This document shows positions 1-7,947 of a DNA stretch of 42,583 nt, one piece after another. The stretch spans positions 1 through 42,583 of the forward strand of contig JAHHGR010000040.1 in the NCBI GenBank assembly GCA_019359725.1. The letters are read 5' to 3'. Both the position numbers and the translations under genes were made by a program. Source of the stretch: Aphanocapsa lilacina HA4352-LM1 (GTDB lineage Bacteria > Cyanobacteriota > Cyanobacteriia > Gloeobacterales > Gloeobacteraceae). Numbering within the stretch: position 1 is the stretch's first letter; each line of letters opens with the position of its first letter. The notes beneath the pieces are model-generated. The model ran no database searches. It had not been told where the DNA came from and worked only from the letters and a program-made list of their open reading frames with translations.

Positions 1-141
<141 letters not shown>

Positions 142-172
142 TCGCTGCACTGTCCACTGGTTCCAACTTTCT

Positions 173-198
173 GGAGAAGGGGGCAAGCTCCCTTCTCC
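173..198 (+). other. Hairpin in the psbA-psbD intergenic region
   Basis: A perfect 9-bp inverted repeat (GGAGAAGGG at 173-181, CCCTTCTCC at 190-198) encloses an 8-base loop. No T-run follows, so it is not a classical intrinsic terminator. It could partly terminate psbA transcripts or protect their 3' ends, leaving readthrough into psbD. The function is inferred from structure alone. Confidence 0.55.
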
Positions 199-268
199 TC
201 CTCAGATAGACCGGTAGCCAGAATTGGCAAGACCGACATAAAACGATCCTTAAACGGAGACTTGACCA

Positions 269-1330
269 ATGACCATCGCTGTAGGAAGAAGTGAGCAGAG
301 CCAAGGGTGGTTCGACGCCCTTGACGACTGGCTCAAGAAGGACCGCTTCGTTTTCATCGGTTGGTCCGGCCTGCTGTTCTTTCCCACTGCGTACCTCGCT
401 GTGGGTGCCTGGCTGACCGGCACGACCTTCGTCACCTCCTGGTTTACCCATGGGCTCGCCAGCTCTTACCTCGAAGGTGGCAACTTCCTGACTGTCGCCG
501 TCAGCTCGCCTGCCGACGCGATGGGTCACTCGCTGCTTCTGCTGTGGGGTCCCGAAGCCCAGGGTGACTTTACCCGCTGGTGCCAGATTGGCGGGCTTTG
601 GGCGTTTATCTCCTTTCACGGCGCCCTGGCGCTGATGGGCTTCATGCTTCGCCAGTTCGAAATTGCTCGCCTGATCGGCATCCGTCCTTACAACGCGATC
701 GCCTTCTCGGCTCCGATCGCCGTGTTCGTTTCGGTCTTCTTGATGTACCCGCTGGGCCAGCACTCCTGGTTCTTCGGCCCCAGCTACGGCGTCAACGGCA
801 TCTTCCGCTTCTTGCTGTTCTTCCAGGGCTTCCACAACTGGACGCTGAACCCCTTCCACATGATGGGTGTGGCCGGTGTGCTCGGCGGTGCCTTGCTGTG
901 CGCCATCCACGGCGCCACGGTGGAAAACACCCTGTTTGAGGACGGCGAAGCGCCCAATACCTTCAAAGCCTTCGATCCTGCTCAAGAAGAAGAGACCTAC
1001 TCGATGATCCTGGCCAACCGCTTCTGGAGCCAGATTTTCGGTATTGCCTTCTCCAACAAGCGCTGGCTGCACTTCTTCATGCTGTTCGTGCCCGTCACCG
1101 GTCTGTGGATGGCTTCTATCGGCATCATCGGTGTGGCCCTGAACCTCCGGGCTTACGAGTTTGTTTCCCAGGAAATCCGCGCTGCGCAGGATCCTGAGTT
1201 TGAGACTCTCTACACCGCGAACATTCTGATCAACGAAGGTATCCGCGCCTGGATGGGTCCCTACGACCAGAACTACGACGAGACGCTCAAGTTCCCTGAA
1301 GAGGTGCTGCCCCGTGGAAACGCGCTTTGA
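269..1330 (+). CDS. psbD: Photosystem II reaction-centre protein D2
   Basis: A 353-residue D2, the quinone-QA-binding core subunit that pairs with D1. Family numbering is kept exactly: Tyr160 (redox-active TyrD, in MYPLGQ), His189, His197 (P680 chlorophyll ligand), and His214 and His268 (non-heme iron ligands). The protein ends in [11 protein letters not shown] as usual. The ATG is preceded by a GGAGA Shine-Dalgarno element at good spacing. Position 165, five residues after TyrD, is His, where I recall Ser in most D2 proteins. psbC starts inside the last 17 bases, the classic psbDC overlap. psbA lies 127 bases upstream, so a psbA-psbD-psbC transcript is possible. Confidence 0.98.
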   Translation: MTIAVGRSEQSQGWFDALDDWLKKDRFVFIGWSGLLFFPTAYLAVGAWLTGTTFVTSWFTHGLASSYLEGGNFLTVAVSSPADAMGHSLLLLWGPEAQGDFTRWCQIGGLWAFISFHGALALMGFMLRQFEIARLIGIRPYNAIAFSAPIAVFVSVFLMYPLGQHSWFFGPSYGVNGIFRFLLFFQGFHNWTLNPFHMMGVAGVLGGALLCAIHGATVENTLFEDGEAPNTFKAFDPAQEEETYSMILANRFWSQIFGIAFSNKRWLHFFMLFVPVTGLWMASIGIIGVALNLRAYEFVSQEIRAAQDPEFETLYTANILINEGIRAWMGPYDQNYDETLKFPEEVLPRGNAL

Positions 1331-2738
1331 TCAGTCGTTTGACGCGCAAAATATTCGCGTCAGACAAGAAGACTATGCCTGGTGGGCGGGCAATGCCCGG
1401 CTCATCAACCTGTCCGGTAAGCTCCTCGGAGCGCACGTCGCCCATGCCGGGCTGATCGTGTTCTGGACGGGTGCCATGACCCTGTTCGAACTGGCCCACT
1501 TTGAGACGGCCAAGCCGATGTACGAGCAGGGCCTGATTCTCCTGCCGCACCTGGCTACCCTGGGCTGGGGCCTCGGCACCGGCGCGAACGGCTTCCAGGT
1601 GGTCGACACCTGGCCCTACTTCGTTGTCGGCGTGCTCCACCTAATTTCCTCCGCAGTACTCGGTTTCGGCGGCATCTACCACTCGATCTGGGGACCGGAC
1701 ATCCTGTCGGGCTTCTTTGGCTACGACTGGAAAGACAAGAACAAGATGACCACTATTCTGGGCATCCATCTGATCCTGCTCGGGATCGGCTGTTTCCTGC
1801 TAGTGGCCAAGGCCTGCTGGTTCGGCGGCATCTACGACCCCTGGTTCTTTGATAACAACAACCAGTGGGCCGGCCAGGTGCGCACCGTCACCAGCCCGAC
1901 CCTCGACCCGACGATCATCTTCGGCTACGTCCTGAAGAGCCCCTTCGGCGGCGATGGCTGGATCATCTCGGTGGACAACCTCGAGGACATCATCGGCGGT
2001 CACATCTGGATCGGTGTCATCTGCATTGCGGGTGGCATCTGGCACATCCTCACCAAGCCGTTCGGCTGGGCGCAGCGCTCGCTTATCTGGTCGGGCGAAG
2101 CCTACCTGTCCTACTCGCTCGGTGCCCTGTCGCTGATGGGCTTCATCGCCAGTGCCTACGTCTGGTTCAACAACACCGCCTACCCCTCCGAGTTCTACGG
2201 TCCCACCGAAATGGAGGCCAGTCACGCCCAGAACTTCGTGTTCATGGCGCGCGACATCAAACTCGGCACTGACATCGGTGCAGCCCAGGGGCCGACCGGC
2301 CTTGGCAAGTACCTGATGCGCTCGCCCTCGGGTCAGGTGATCTACGGTGGTGAGACCATGCGCTTCTGGTCGATCAAGACCCCCCTTGACGAGATGCTCA
2401 AGGAAGGCGTCGAGATCAAGAACAACAAGCTGGTCTACCCCGAAGGCGGCACCACCGGCTACTCGGTCGAGAAGATCATGACCGAGATCCAGCCCTGGCA
2501 GATCCGTCGCGCCACCGAGTACATGACCCATGCGGCCATCGGTTCGCTCAACTCGGTGGGTGGTGTGGCAACTGAGATAAACACGATCAACTACACCTCA
2601 CCCCGCATCTGGCTGTCGGGGAGCCACTTCATCCTGGGCTTCTTCCTGCTGATTGGCCACCTGTGGCACGCCGGTCGCGCCCGGGCCGCCAACGCCGGCT
2701 TTGAGAAGGGCATCGCCCGCGGCACCGAAGGAGCCTAA
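1314..2738 (+). CDS. psbC: Photosystem II CP43 chlorophyll-binding protein
   Basis: A 474-residue CP43, the inner antenna that also contributes ligands to the Mn cluster. The start is GTG at 1314, overlapping psbD by 17 bases as in other cyanobacteria and plastids, with an upstream GAAGAGG. Conserved blocks include [20 protein letters not shown], the Mn-cluster motif GGETMRFW (Glu347 and Arg350 here, Glu354 and Arg357 in the usual numbering), and the C-terminal [12 protein letters not shown]. Two differences stand out. Lumenal loop E between MRFW and EIQPWQ is about 14 residues longer than the form I remember, and the C-terminus ends soon after GFEKGI, lacking the usual tail of about a dozen residues. 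A terminator follows. Confidence 0.98.
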   Translation: METRFDQSFDAQNIRVRQEDYAWWAGNARLINLSGKLLGAHVAHAGLIVFWTGAMTLFELAHFETAKPMYEQGLILLPHLATLGWGLGTGANGFQVVDTWPYFVVGVLHLISSAVLGFGGIYHSIWGPDILSGFFGYDWKDKNKMTTILGIHLILLGIGCFLLVAKACWFGGIYDPWFFDNNNQWAGQVRTVTSPTLDPTIIFGYVLKSPFGGDGWIISVDNLEDIIGGHIWIGVICIAGGIWHILTKPFGWAQRSLIWSGEAYLSYSLGALSLMGFIASAYVWFNNTAYPSEFYGPTEMEASHAQNFVFMARDIKLGTDIGAAQGPTGLGKYLMRSPSGQVIYGGETMRFWSIKTPLDEMLKEGVEIKNNKLVYPEGGTTGYSVEKIMTEIQPWQIRRATEYMTHAAIGSLNSVGGVATEINTINYTSPRIWLSGSHFILGFFLLIGHLWHAGRARAANAGFEKGIARGTEGA

Positions 2739-2760
2739 CTCAGGTTGCTTCAAGCCTCGA

Positions 2761-2790
2761 AAAAAACCCCTGCTTCGGCGGGGGCTTTTT
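2761..2790 (+). terminator. Bidirectional Rho-independent terminator after psbC
   Basis: A-run, CCCCTGC, TTCG loop, GCGGGGG, then T-run. The stem has a stable TTCG tetraloop. The plus strand ends in TTTTT just after psbC, and the minus strand ends in a run of six Ts. It can therefore also serve the convergent DEAD-box helicase gene ending at 2845. Confidence 0.85.
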
Positions 2791-2844
2791 GTTCTGTTCT
2801 ATTGAATCGATCCACACCGGTGCGGCCTTTTTGAACGCGCCCGA

Positions 2845-3999
2845 TCAGCCGGAAAGCCTGGATCCTTGGGGTGCAACGGCGTAGTCGAAGTTCAACAGGG
2901 TCAGGCGCGGCAGGCGCTTGCCGATGGCGCGTTCGATCGCCCGCCATTGGTCTTCTTCTTCGGGGGAGACGAAGGTGAAGGCATCGCCGGTGCGCTCGGC
3001 CCTCGCCGTGCGGCCGACGCGATGGATGTAGTCTTCGGCAGCCTGGGGGACATCGAAGTTGACGACGTGTCCGAGCGCTTCGATATCGATACCGCGCGAG
3101 GCGATGTCGGTGGCCACCAGCACCCGGTATTTGCCGCTTTTGAAGCCCGCCAGAGCCTCGGTGCGCTGCCCCTGGGAGCGGTTGCCGTGGATGCGCTCGC
3201 AGCTGATTCTGGCTTTGCTGAGATACTCAGATAGGCGGTTGGCGCGATGCTTGGTGCGCGTAAATACGATTACCTGGCGCATTCCTTCGCGCTCCAGTAA
3301 CTCCAGCAGGAACTTCGATTTGAGATTTTGGGCCACCGGATAAACGCTATGGGTGATGCCGGCTGCTGGGGCGGCCTTGCGCTCCTGGTTGAGGGTGACG
3401 GGGTTGCGCAGAATTTCGGTGGCGAGTTTGGCGATCGGTCCCGGCATGGTAGCAGAGAAAAAGAGCGTCTGGCGACGGTGGCCCGTGTGTCGGAGGATGC
3501 GGCGGATGTCGGGCAAGAAGCCCATCTCCAGCATCCGGTCGGCCTCATCGAGCACCAGGATCTCCAGGTTCGCAAGCCGGGCATAGGGCTGATCGAAGTG
3601 GTCGAGCAGACGGCCCGGGGTACCGATCAACACCTCGACGCCGTGGTGAAAAGCACGCGCCTGGGGCTCAGGGGATACACCGCCGATAATCGAGGCGCCG
3701 CGCAGGGCGCTGTAGCGAGCTAGCTGGCCGAGGTGCATCTCGATCTGGCCGGCCAGTTCGCGCGTCGGTGTCAGCACCAGCGCCCGGGTGGCGCCGCGGG
3801 GCTGGGCAATGAGCTGCTGCAAAATCGGCAATAAAAAAGCGGCTGTTTTGCCGCTGCCGGTCATCGCGCAGGCGAGCACATCGCGGCCCGCCAGTGCCGG
3901 TGGTATGGCCAGGGTCTGGATGGGTGTGGGTTGAATAAAGCCCAATTGCTCAACAGCGCGTACCAGATCCGGGTGCAGTTGGAAATCCGCAAAAGTCAT
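2845..3999 (-). CDS. DEAD-box ATP-dependent RNA helicase, RhlE-like
   Basis: A 384-residue superfamily 2 RNA helicase that unwinds or remodels RNA using ATP. Motifs in order: Walker A AMTGSGKT (about 45-52), PTRELAGQ, GTPGRLLD, LDEADRMLEMGF (DEAD box), SAT, VIVFTRTKHRAN, VATDIASRGID and HRVGRTARAERTG. The two RecA-like domains are complete and the C-terminal tail is short, as in RhlE-type proteins. I chose the ATG at 3999, where similarity begins (MTFADFQL) and a GAGG lies upstream; an in-frame extension reaches 4065. The gene follows an RRM protein gene on the same strand, with 155 bases and a strong hairpin between. Both classes are often cold-induced in cyanobacteria, so a shared role in cold RNA metabolism is plausible. 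Confidence 0.92.
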   Translation of the reverse strand: MTFADFQLHPDLVRAVEQLGFIQPTPIQTLAIPPALAGRDVLACAMTGSGKTAAFLLPILQQLIAQPRGATRALVLTPTRELAGQIEMHLGQLARYSALRGASIIGGVSPEPQARAFHHGVEVLIGTPGRLLDHFDQPYARLANLEILVLDEADRMLEMGFLPDIRRILRHTGHRRQTLFFSATMPGPIAKLATEILRNPVTLNQERKAAPAAGITHSVYPVAQNLKSKFLLELLEREGMRQVIVFTRTKHRANRLSEYLSKARISCERIHGNRSQGQRTEALAGFKSGKYRVLVATDIASRGIDIEALGHVVNFDVPQAAEDYIHRVGRTARAERTGDAFTFVSPEEEDQWRAIERAIGKRLPRLTLLNFDYAVAPQGSRLSG

Positions 4000-4103
4000 G
4001 GATGGTTGCCTCAGTGGGTGATGGGAGTGCCTGGCACGACAGAAGGCCGCAAGACGTTCCGGCAACCGCCCACTAGGCGTGTAAGTTCAAGCACACGGTG
4101 GAA

Positions 4104-4142
4104 GGCGGCCGGTACAGGACTGACTCTGATGCACCGGCCGCC
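4104..4142 (-). other. Strong GC-rich hairpin between the RRM gene and the helicase
   Basis: A perfect 10-bp inverted repeat (GGCGGCCGGT at 4104-4113 and ACCGGCCGCC at 4133-4142) encloses a 19-base loop. It begins 12 bases past the stop of the RRM gene in the direction of transcription. No T-run follows on the minus strand, so it looks more like an attenuator, an RNA-processing site or a 3'-end stabiliser than a full terminator. Confidence 0.6.
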
Positions 4143-4154
4143 GATTCGCACGGT

Positions 4155-4454
4155 TTAGTAGCGGCGATCCCGACCGCCACCGCCACCACGGTTGCCACCA
4201 CCGCCGCCGCGATCGGGGCGGGGTTCCGCTTTGTTGACACGTAACTCGCGGTTATTCCAGGTCGCTCCGTCCAGTTCTTCGATGGCCTTGGCCTCGGCTG
4301 CTTCGTCCATGTCGACGAACGCAAATCCGCGCGGACGGCCGCTCTCGCGGTCGGTCGGGATCTTGACCGACTTCACTTCGCCGTACTCAGCGAAAGCCTC
4401 GGCAATTTCCTGCTCGGTGGCAGAAAAGGGCAGATTACCCACAAATATCGTCAC
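4155..4454 (-). CDS. Glycine-rich RRM RNA-binding protein (cyanobacterial Rbp type)
   Basis: A 99-residue protein with one RNA recognition motif. RNP2 is IFVGNLPF at the N-terminus and RNP1 is RGFAFVDM near residue 45. A Gly/Arg tail (RGGGGGNRGGGGGRDRRY) follows. This is the architecture of the cyanobacterial Rbp family, often cold-induced and proposed to bind mRNA. I chose the GTG at 4454 because it places RNP2 at residues 3-10 as in the family and has CGGAGA about 8 bases upstream; an in-frame extension to 4487 has no support. The helicase gene lies downstream across a hairpin. A second inverted repeat (4524-4552) lies in the probable leader. Confidence 0.9.
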   Translation of the reverse strand: MTIFVGNLPFSATEQEIAEAFAEYGEVKSVKIPTDRESGRPRGFAFVDMDEAAEAKAIEELDGATWNNRELRVNKAEPRPDRGGGGGNRGGGGGRDRRY

Positions 4455-4523
4455 AGTATGTCTCCGGAAAAAACTGACCAACCGCAAAGAACATGAAAGT
4501 GACTTTACCGCTGGCTAGGCTGC

Positions 4524-4552
4524 TCCACCCTAGCACAGGGAAGCTGGGTGGA
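4524..4552 (-). other. Inverted repeat upstream of the RRM gene
   Basis: A perfect 7-bp inverted repeat (TCCACCC at 4524-4530, GGGTGGA at 4546-4552) with a 15-base loop, about 70 bases upstream of the GTG start. If it is transcribed it would form a leader hairpin; if not, it could be an operator. There is no direct evidence for either. Confidence 0.3.
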
Positions 4553-4635
4553 CTGTCGGCTGGATAGCAGTGGCCCGTTGTCTGGCACATTTGCCGGGAA
4601 TAGGCCATGATCTGGCCATCGAACCGTGGTGCCGG

Positions 4636-4995
4636 ATGCTGGACATTCCCTCTCTTTGCGCGCTTTCGACCGCTCACTGCGTCGCACTTTGTGCTCTGTT
4701 GATTCCGGCGAACCTGGTGAGCACCGCCTTCACCCTTGGTCTTGCCTCACTTGGATACTCCGCCGAGCGGGTGCGACGATCGGCAATCTTGAGCGTCCTG
4801 TGCGTCCTGGCGATGGTTCTGCATGTCCTCAGCTGGATCGTCCTCGGAGTCATCATGGTTCCGACCTACATCCTGCTCGTGCTTGCCGGGATTTGTCTTG
4901 GGCTTAATGTTTGGGCCGTTTCCTACCCAGCGAGTCTGCGGCGCAGGCTCGCCTGGATTGGCGGGTGGCGCAAACTTTCAGCCACGGTACGCTAG
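4636..4995 (+). CDS. Small polytopic membrane protein, unknown function
   Basis: From the ATG at 4636 this encodes 119 residues. Hydrophobic segments fall at about 7-32, 46-68 and 70-92, followed by a basic C-terminal tail (SLRRRLAWIGGWRK). The pattern suggests three membrane helices with the tail in the cytoplasm. I recognise no family. A GTG at 4570 would add 22 non-hydrophobic residues. Neither start has a clear ribosome-binding site, so the start is uncertain. It is convergent with the YwqG-like gene ending at 5021, with 25 bases between and no terminator seen. Confidence 0.5.
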   Translation: MLDIPSLCALSTAHCVALCALLIPANLVSTAFTLGLASLGYSAERVRRSAILSVLCVLAMVLHVLSWIVLGVIMVPTYILLVLAGICLGLNVWAVSYPASLRRRLAWIGGWRKLSATVR

Positions 4996-5020
4996 CTGGT
5001 ACGCCTCAGGCAGATCCGCA

Positions 5021-5656
5021 TCAACCGCTCTGACACAAATAAGTTCCGTGCAGGCCTGACTGGTCGATAAAAGCGTAGCCGGTGCCAAGGCAGCAGTTTA
5101 TGGCAAAGGGCACATCTTCGTCTATCTGAAGCAATAGCCGCCAATGTCCGGACTCATCCGGATATTCAACAGCATCCAAAAATAGAGGCGTACCACCGAT
5201 CTTGTGGCCGCCCATCCGCTGCAAATCGGCCTCGGTGCATTCGGAATCTGCCAGGGAAATGGGCCTTGGCGGGTCTTCTGCCGATTCCAGCTCGGGGATG
5301 TATTCGTGTGGCTCCAGGGTCGGTCCGGTAGCGATGGCGAGGGTTTGAACCGGACAGAGACCACCCGGTTGAATAATCACGGCGTTATCGCCGCTATGAG
5401 CATCCCAAAAGCTTGTCGAGTGTTCCTCATCGCTCCCACTGACAAACAGATAGGCCATCCGGCCTGGCAGTTGGCCGAAGATTTTCGGGTACAGCTCGAT
5501 CTGACAGACAAACTGCATCGGCATCCCCAGCGTCCGGCCGACGGGCCACTGTGGCGTATCGATCCAGACTGGCTGCCCGCCAAACTTGGTTACTGGCGTC
5601 GTTACTGGCATGCCGACGGCACGGAAGGCTTTGATTTTCAGAGACGGTACGTTCAT
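5021..5656 (-). CDS. YwqG/DUF1963-like protein
   Basis: A 211-residue protein with the YwqG (DUF1963) pattern: FGGQPVWIDTPQWP near residue 27, a GMPMQFVCQIEL strand soon after, then IIQPGG in the middle and a C-terminal GHWRLLLQID block. Members are soluble and their biochemical role is not established. I chose the ATG at 5656, beginning MNVPSLKIKAF; translation further upstream runs into the tRNA-Lys gene and is not believable. tRNA-Lys ends 38 bases upstream on the same strand, so the two may share a promoter. The ribosome-binding site is weak. Confidence 0.75.
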   Translation of the reverse strand: MNVPSLKIKAFRAVGMPVTTPVTKFGGQPVWIDTPQWPVGRTLGMPMQFVCQIELYPKIFGQLPGRMAYLFVSGSDEEHSTSFWDAHSGDNAVIIQPGGLCPVQTLAIATGPTLEPHEYIPELESAEDPPRPISLADSECTEADLQRMGGHKIGGTPLFLDAVEYPDESGHWRLLLQIDEDVPFAINCCLGTGYAFIDQSGLHGTYLCQSG

Positions 5657-5694
5657 GCAGCCGTGTTCGCAGAAAACACAATCGGCGGGGCAAA

Positions 5695-5766
5695 TGGGTC
5701 GGGTGGGGATCGAACCCACGCAACACCGGTTAAAAGCCGGATGCTCTACCGCTGAGCTACCGACCC
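5695..5766 (-). tRNA. tRNA-Lys (anticodon UUU)
   Basis: On the minus strand the acceptor stem GGGTCGG pairs with CCGACCC before discriminator A. The D arm is GCTCAGCGGTAGAGC, the anticodon loop is CTTTTAA (anticodon TTT), and the T arm is GTGGG-TTCGATC-CCCAC. Length is 72 bases and CCA is not encoded. The outermost anticodon-stem pair is T-T. A TATATT at 5786-5791, read on the minus strand, is a possible -10. Confidence 0.95.
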
Positions 5767-5800
5767 ACAGCAGCCACAAGCTTTCTCAATATAACAGGGC

Positions 5801-5819
5801 GGCTGCTCTGTCAGCAGCC
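5801..5819. other. Short perfect inverted repeat in a divergent intergenic region
   Basis: GGCTGCT (5801-5807) and AGCAGCC (5813-5819) flank a 5-base loop, about 35 bases upstream of the tRNA-Lys 5' end and near its expected -35 region. It could be an operator between tRNA-Lys (minus) and the small membrane protein gene (plus). Only the symmetry is seen. Confidence 0.3.
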
Positions 5820-5881
5820 CCACTGACGGTCTCAAATCCTGGTGGGCTATGCTGGCAGTAGATGTAGTTCGAGAGTGCACC

Positions 5882-6064
5882 GTGTTCGGACTGATTCTTT
5901 TTCTTGCCCTGGCAGTCTATATCACCGGCGCCTGGATGTTCTCGCGGGGAGCACGCCGCTTTTACTCTGAAGATCAAGTGTGGACGCTGGCCGCCATGTG
6001 GCCGGTGCTGCTGCTGACCTCTTCGCAGTTTCGCAGAAACTTCAACCGCGCCCTCAAACCCTGA
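5882..6064 (+). CDS. Small single-pass membrane protein, unknown
   Basis: A 60-residue frame starting at GTG 5882. A hydrophobic N-terminal helix (about 2-20, FGLILFLALAVYITGAW) is followed by a basic stretch (SRGARRFYS) and a second moderately hydrophobic segment (TLAAMWPVLLL), ending in basic residues. A GTG start fits the hydrophobic N-terminus best; an upstream ATG at 5849 would add 11 polar residues. A convincing intrinsic terminator follows at 6105, which supports a real transcript. No function can be assigned. Confidence 0.5.
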   Translation: MFGLILFLALAVYITGAWMFSRGARRFYSEDQVWTLAAMWPVLLLTSSQFRRNFNRALKP

Positions 6065-6104
6065 TTGCGGGAAGAGGCCCTCATGACGACCAAAAGGCCT
6101 TGCA

Positions 6105-6135
6105 GACCCGCCTAGGTAAGCCTGGGCGGGTTTTG
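6105..6135 (+). terminator. Rho-independent terminator
   Basis: A stem of at least 10 bp (CCCGCCTAGG, TAAG loop, CCTGGGCGGG, one G-T pair) is followed by TTTT on the plus strand. It lies 40 bases after the small membrane protein gene. It also lies 10 bases beyond the stop of the convergent ABC transporter gene, but the minus strand has no T-run there. Confidence 0.8.
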
Positions 6136-6144
6136 CATCGGGGC

Positions 6145-7929
6145 TCAAACCGAAGCCCGCTCGAACTGGCGGTTGTAGAGCGCTGCGTAAACGCCGCCGC
6201 TGTCGATCAGGCTGAGATGATCCCCGGCCTCGATAATCCGGCCGCGCTCGAGCACCAGGATGCGATCAGCGTCACGGATGGTGGATAAGCGATGGGCGAC
6301 GATGATCACGGTGCGATCTTGCATTAAACGGTTGAGCGCTTCTTGGACCAACGCCTCCGATTCATTGTCAAGGGCGCTAGTTGCTTCATCGAGGATCAAA
6401 ATCTTCGGATCCAACAGCACGGCGCGGGCGATGGCAATGCGCTGGCGCTGACCGCCGGATAAACCCCGTCCCCCCTCGCTCACCTTCGCGTCGTAGCCCC
6501 CGGGCAAATCCTGAATAAACTCGTGGGCATTGGCAATCTTGGCCGCCCGGATAATTCTGTCCATCATCCCCTTGATGTCTGCATCGTCGCAGCCGTAGGC
6601 AATGTTCTGGGCGATAGTGCCGGAGAACAACAGCGTTTCTTGAGGCACAATACCGATCTGACGGCGCAGGCTCTTGAAGGTTACCGCGCACACGTCCGTT
6701 CCATCGATGCGCACGATGCCGCGCTGTGGGTCGTAGAAGCGGGGCAGTAGATTCACCAGCGAAGACTTGCCAGACCCGGAAGGACCAACCAGGGCGATCA
6801 CCTCTCCCGGCTCAACGCGCAAGTTGACATTATTGAGTACCGGGCGACCATCGGCGTAGGCAAAATCGATGTTGCTAAATTCGATGCGTCCTTTGACCGG
6901 GCTGAGGGGAACGGCATCCGGCGCCTGCAACACGGTCGGCTTCAGATCAAACAACTCGAAGACCCGGTCGGCAGAAGCACCAGCCTGACGCAGCTCATTG
7001 AGATTCTCGGTAATCATCCGCACCGGATCTAGGAGTAAACCGATACCGGTTGCAAAGGAGGCAAATTCAAAAGCCGGCAGGTTGCCGGCGCTAATCTGCC
7101 AGGCGCCTACCCAAAAAACCAGCAGCACCCCCAGAGCCTGCATCAGACCAATGACCGGATACTGGATGGCTTTGATCTGCTCGGTACGAAAGCGCGCCAG
7201 CCGGTTTTCATCGGACAATTCGCCAAAACGGCGCTGCTCATAATCTTCGGCAGCAAAAGCCCGAATGATGCGGATGGCACTGAAGATTTCATAAAGCCGC
7301 GAGGACAAATCGGCAATCTGCTCCTGACTGGTGCGCGACAGGTCAGCCAGCTTATTGCCGAACCAACCGAAAAGCCAGCCGATGAGTGGAGAGACTACCA
7401 ACGTCACCAGTGTCAACTGCCAGTTGAGATAGATGAGGTAGCTTACCACCGCGACGATCGTGAGCACACAGGGGATGAACTGGTTGAAGAAGCGCCGCAA
7501 AATTTCGCCGAGCTTGTCGATGTCGCTGGTCAAACGCACGGTCAAATCCCCTGTGCGCTGGGAGGCAAAACTCGCCAGATCCAGCGACTGCAAGTGGGCG
7601 TAGACGCGCTCGCGCAAGTCGGTGATCGCCTGCAGGGCAGCTTTGGCCATCAGAGTGTCCTGGCCGTACTGAAAAATACCGCGCACCACGAACACTCCAA
7701 AGGTGATCCAAGCAAGCTCCGTAATCGCCGAGAGATTACCCTCACCCAAAAATTTGGTCAGCCGCCCAACCATGTAGGCTAACAGCGGCATCGTCGAAAC
7801 AAACCCAATCATCGAAGCCAGTGCCGCGAAAATCACGTGCCGGTGCGGCGCAACATAGGGTATCAGGCGGCGATAGTTTTCTGGTAACCAGGCCATCTCG
7901 CGTTCAGTCACTATTTCAAATTGTGACAC
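6145..7929 (-). CDS. ABC exporter, fused membrane and ATPase domains (MsbA/lipid A exporter type)
   Basis: A 594-residue half-transporter that would act as a homodimer in the cytoplasmic membrane. The N-terminal about 320 residues hold six predicted membrane helices. The C-terminal nucleotide-binding domain has Walker A GPSGSGKSS, Q-loop IGIVPQETLLFSG, signature LSGGQRQRIAIARA, Walker B ILILDEATSALD and H-loop AHRLSTI. This is the MsbA/BmrA/multidrug exporter class; the substrate (lipid, peptide or drug) cannot be told from sequence. The frame opens at GTG 7929; an ATG at 7896 (MAWLPENYRR) is a possible alternative. The M23 peptidase-like gene lies 18 bases upstream on the same strand, so the two are probably cotranscribed, perhaps both serving the envelope. 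Confidence 0.9.
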   Translation of the reverse strand: MSQFEIVTEREMAWLPENYRRLIPYVAPHRHVIFAALASMIGFVSTMPLLAYMVGRLTKFLGEGNLSAITELAWITFGVFVVRGIFQYGQDTLMAKAALQAITDLRERVYAHLQSLDLASFASQRTGDLTVRLTSDIDKLGEILRRFFNQFIPCVLTIVAVVSYLIYLNWQLTLVTLVVSPLIGWLFGWFGNKLADLSRTSQEQIADLSSRLYEIFSAIRIIRAFAAEDYEQRRFGELSDENRLARFRTEQIKAIQYPVIGLMQALGVLLVFWVGAWQISAGNLPAFEFASFATGIGLLLDPVRMITENLNELRQAGASADRVFELFDLKPTVLQAPDAVPLSPVKGRIEFSNIDFAYADGRPVLNNVNLRVEPGEVIALVGPSGSGKSSLVNLLPRFYDPQRGIVRIDGTDVCAVTFKSLRRQIGIVPQETLLFSGTIAQNIAYGCDDADIKGMMDRIIRAAKIANAHEFIQDLPGGYDAKVSEGGRGLSGGQRQRIAIARAVLLDPKILILDEATSALDNESEALVQEALNRLMQDRTVIIVAHRLSTIRDADRILVLERGRIIEAGDHLSLIDSGGVYAALYNRQFERASV

Positions 7930-7947
7930 GATTGCGGCACCGCCAGG

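Noticed and set aside
695..702. HIP1 palindrome GCGATCGC (also at 25210-25217)
   Set aside because: I noticed only these two copies, both inside coding sequence; this is not the dense HIP1 pattern of many cyanobacteria and has no local meaning.
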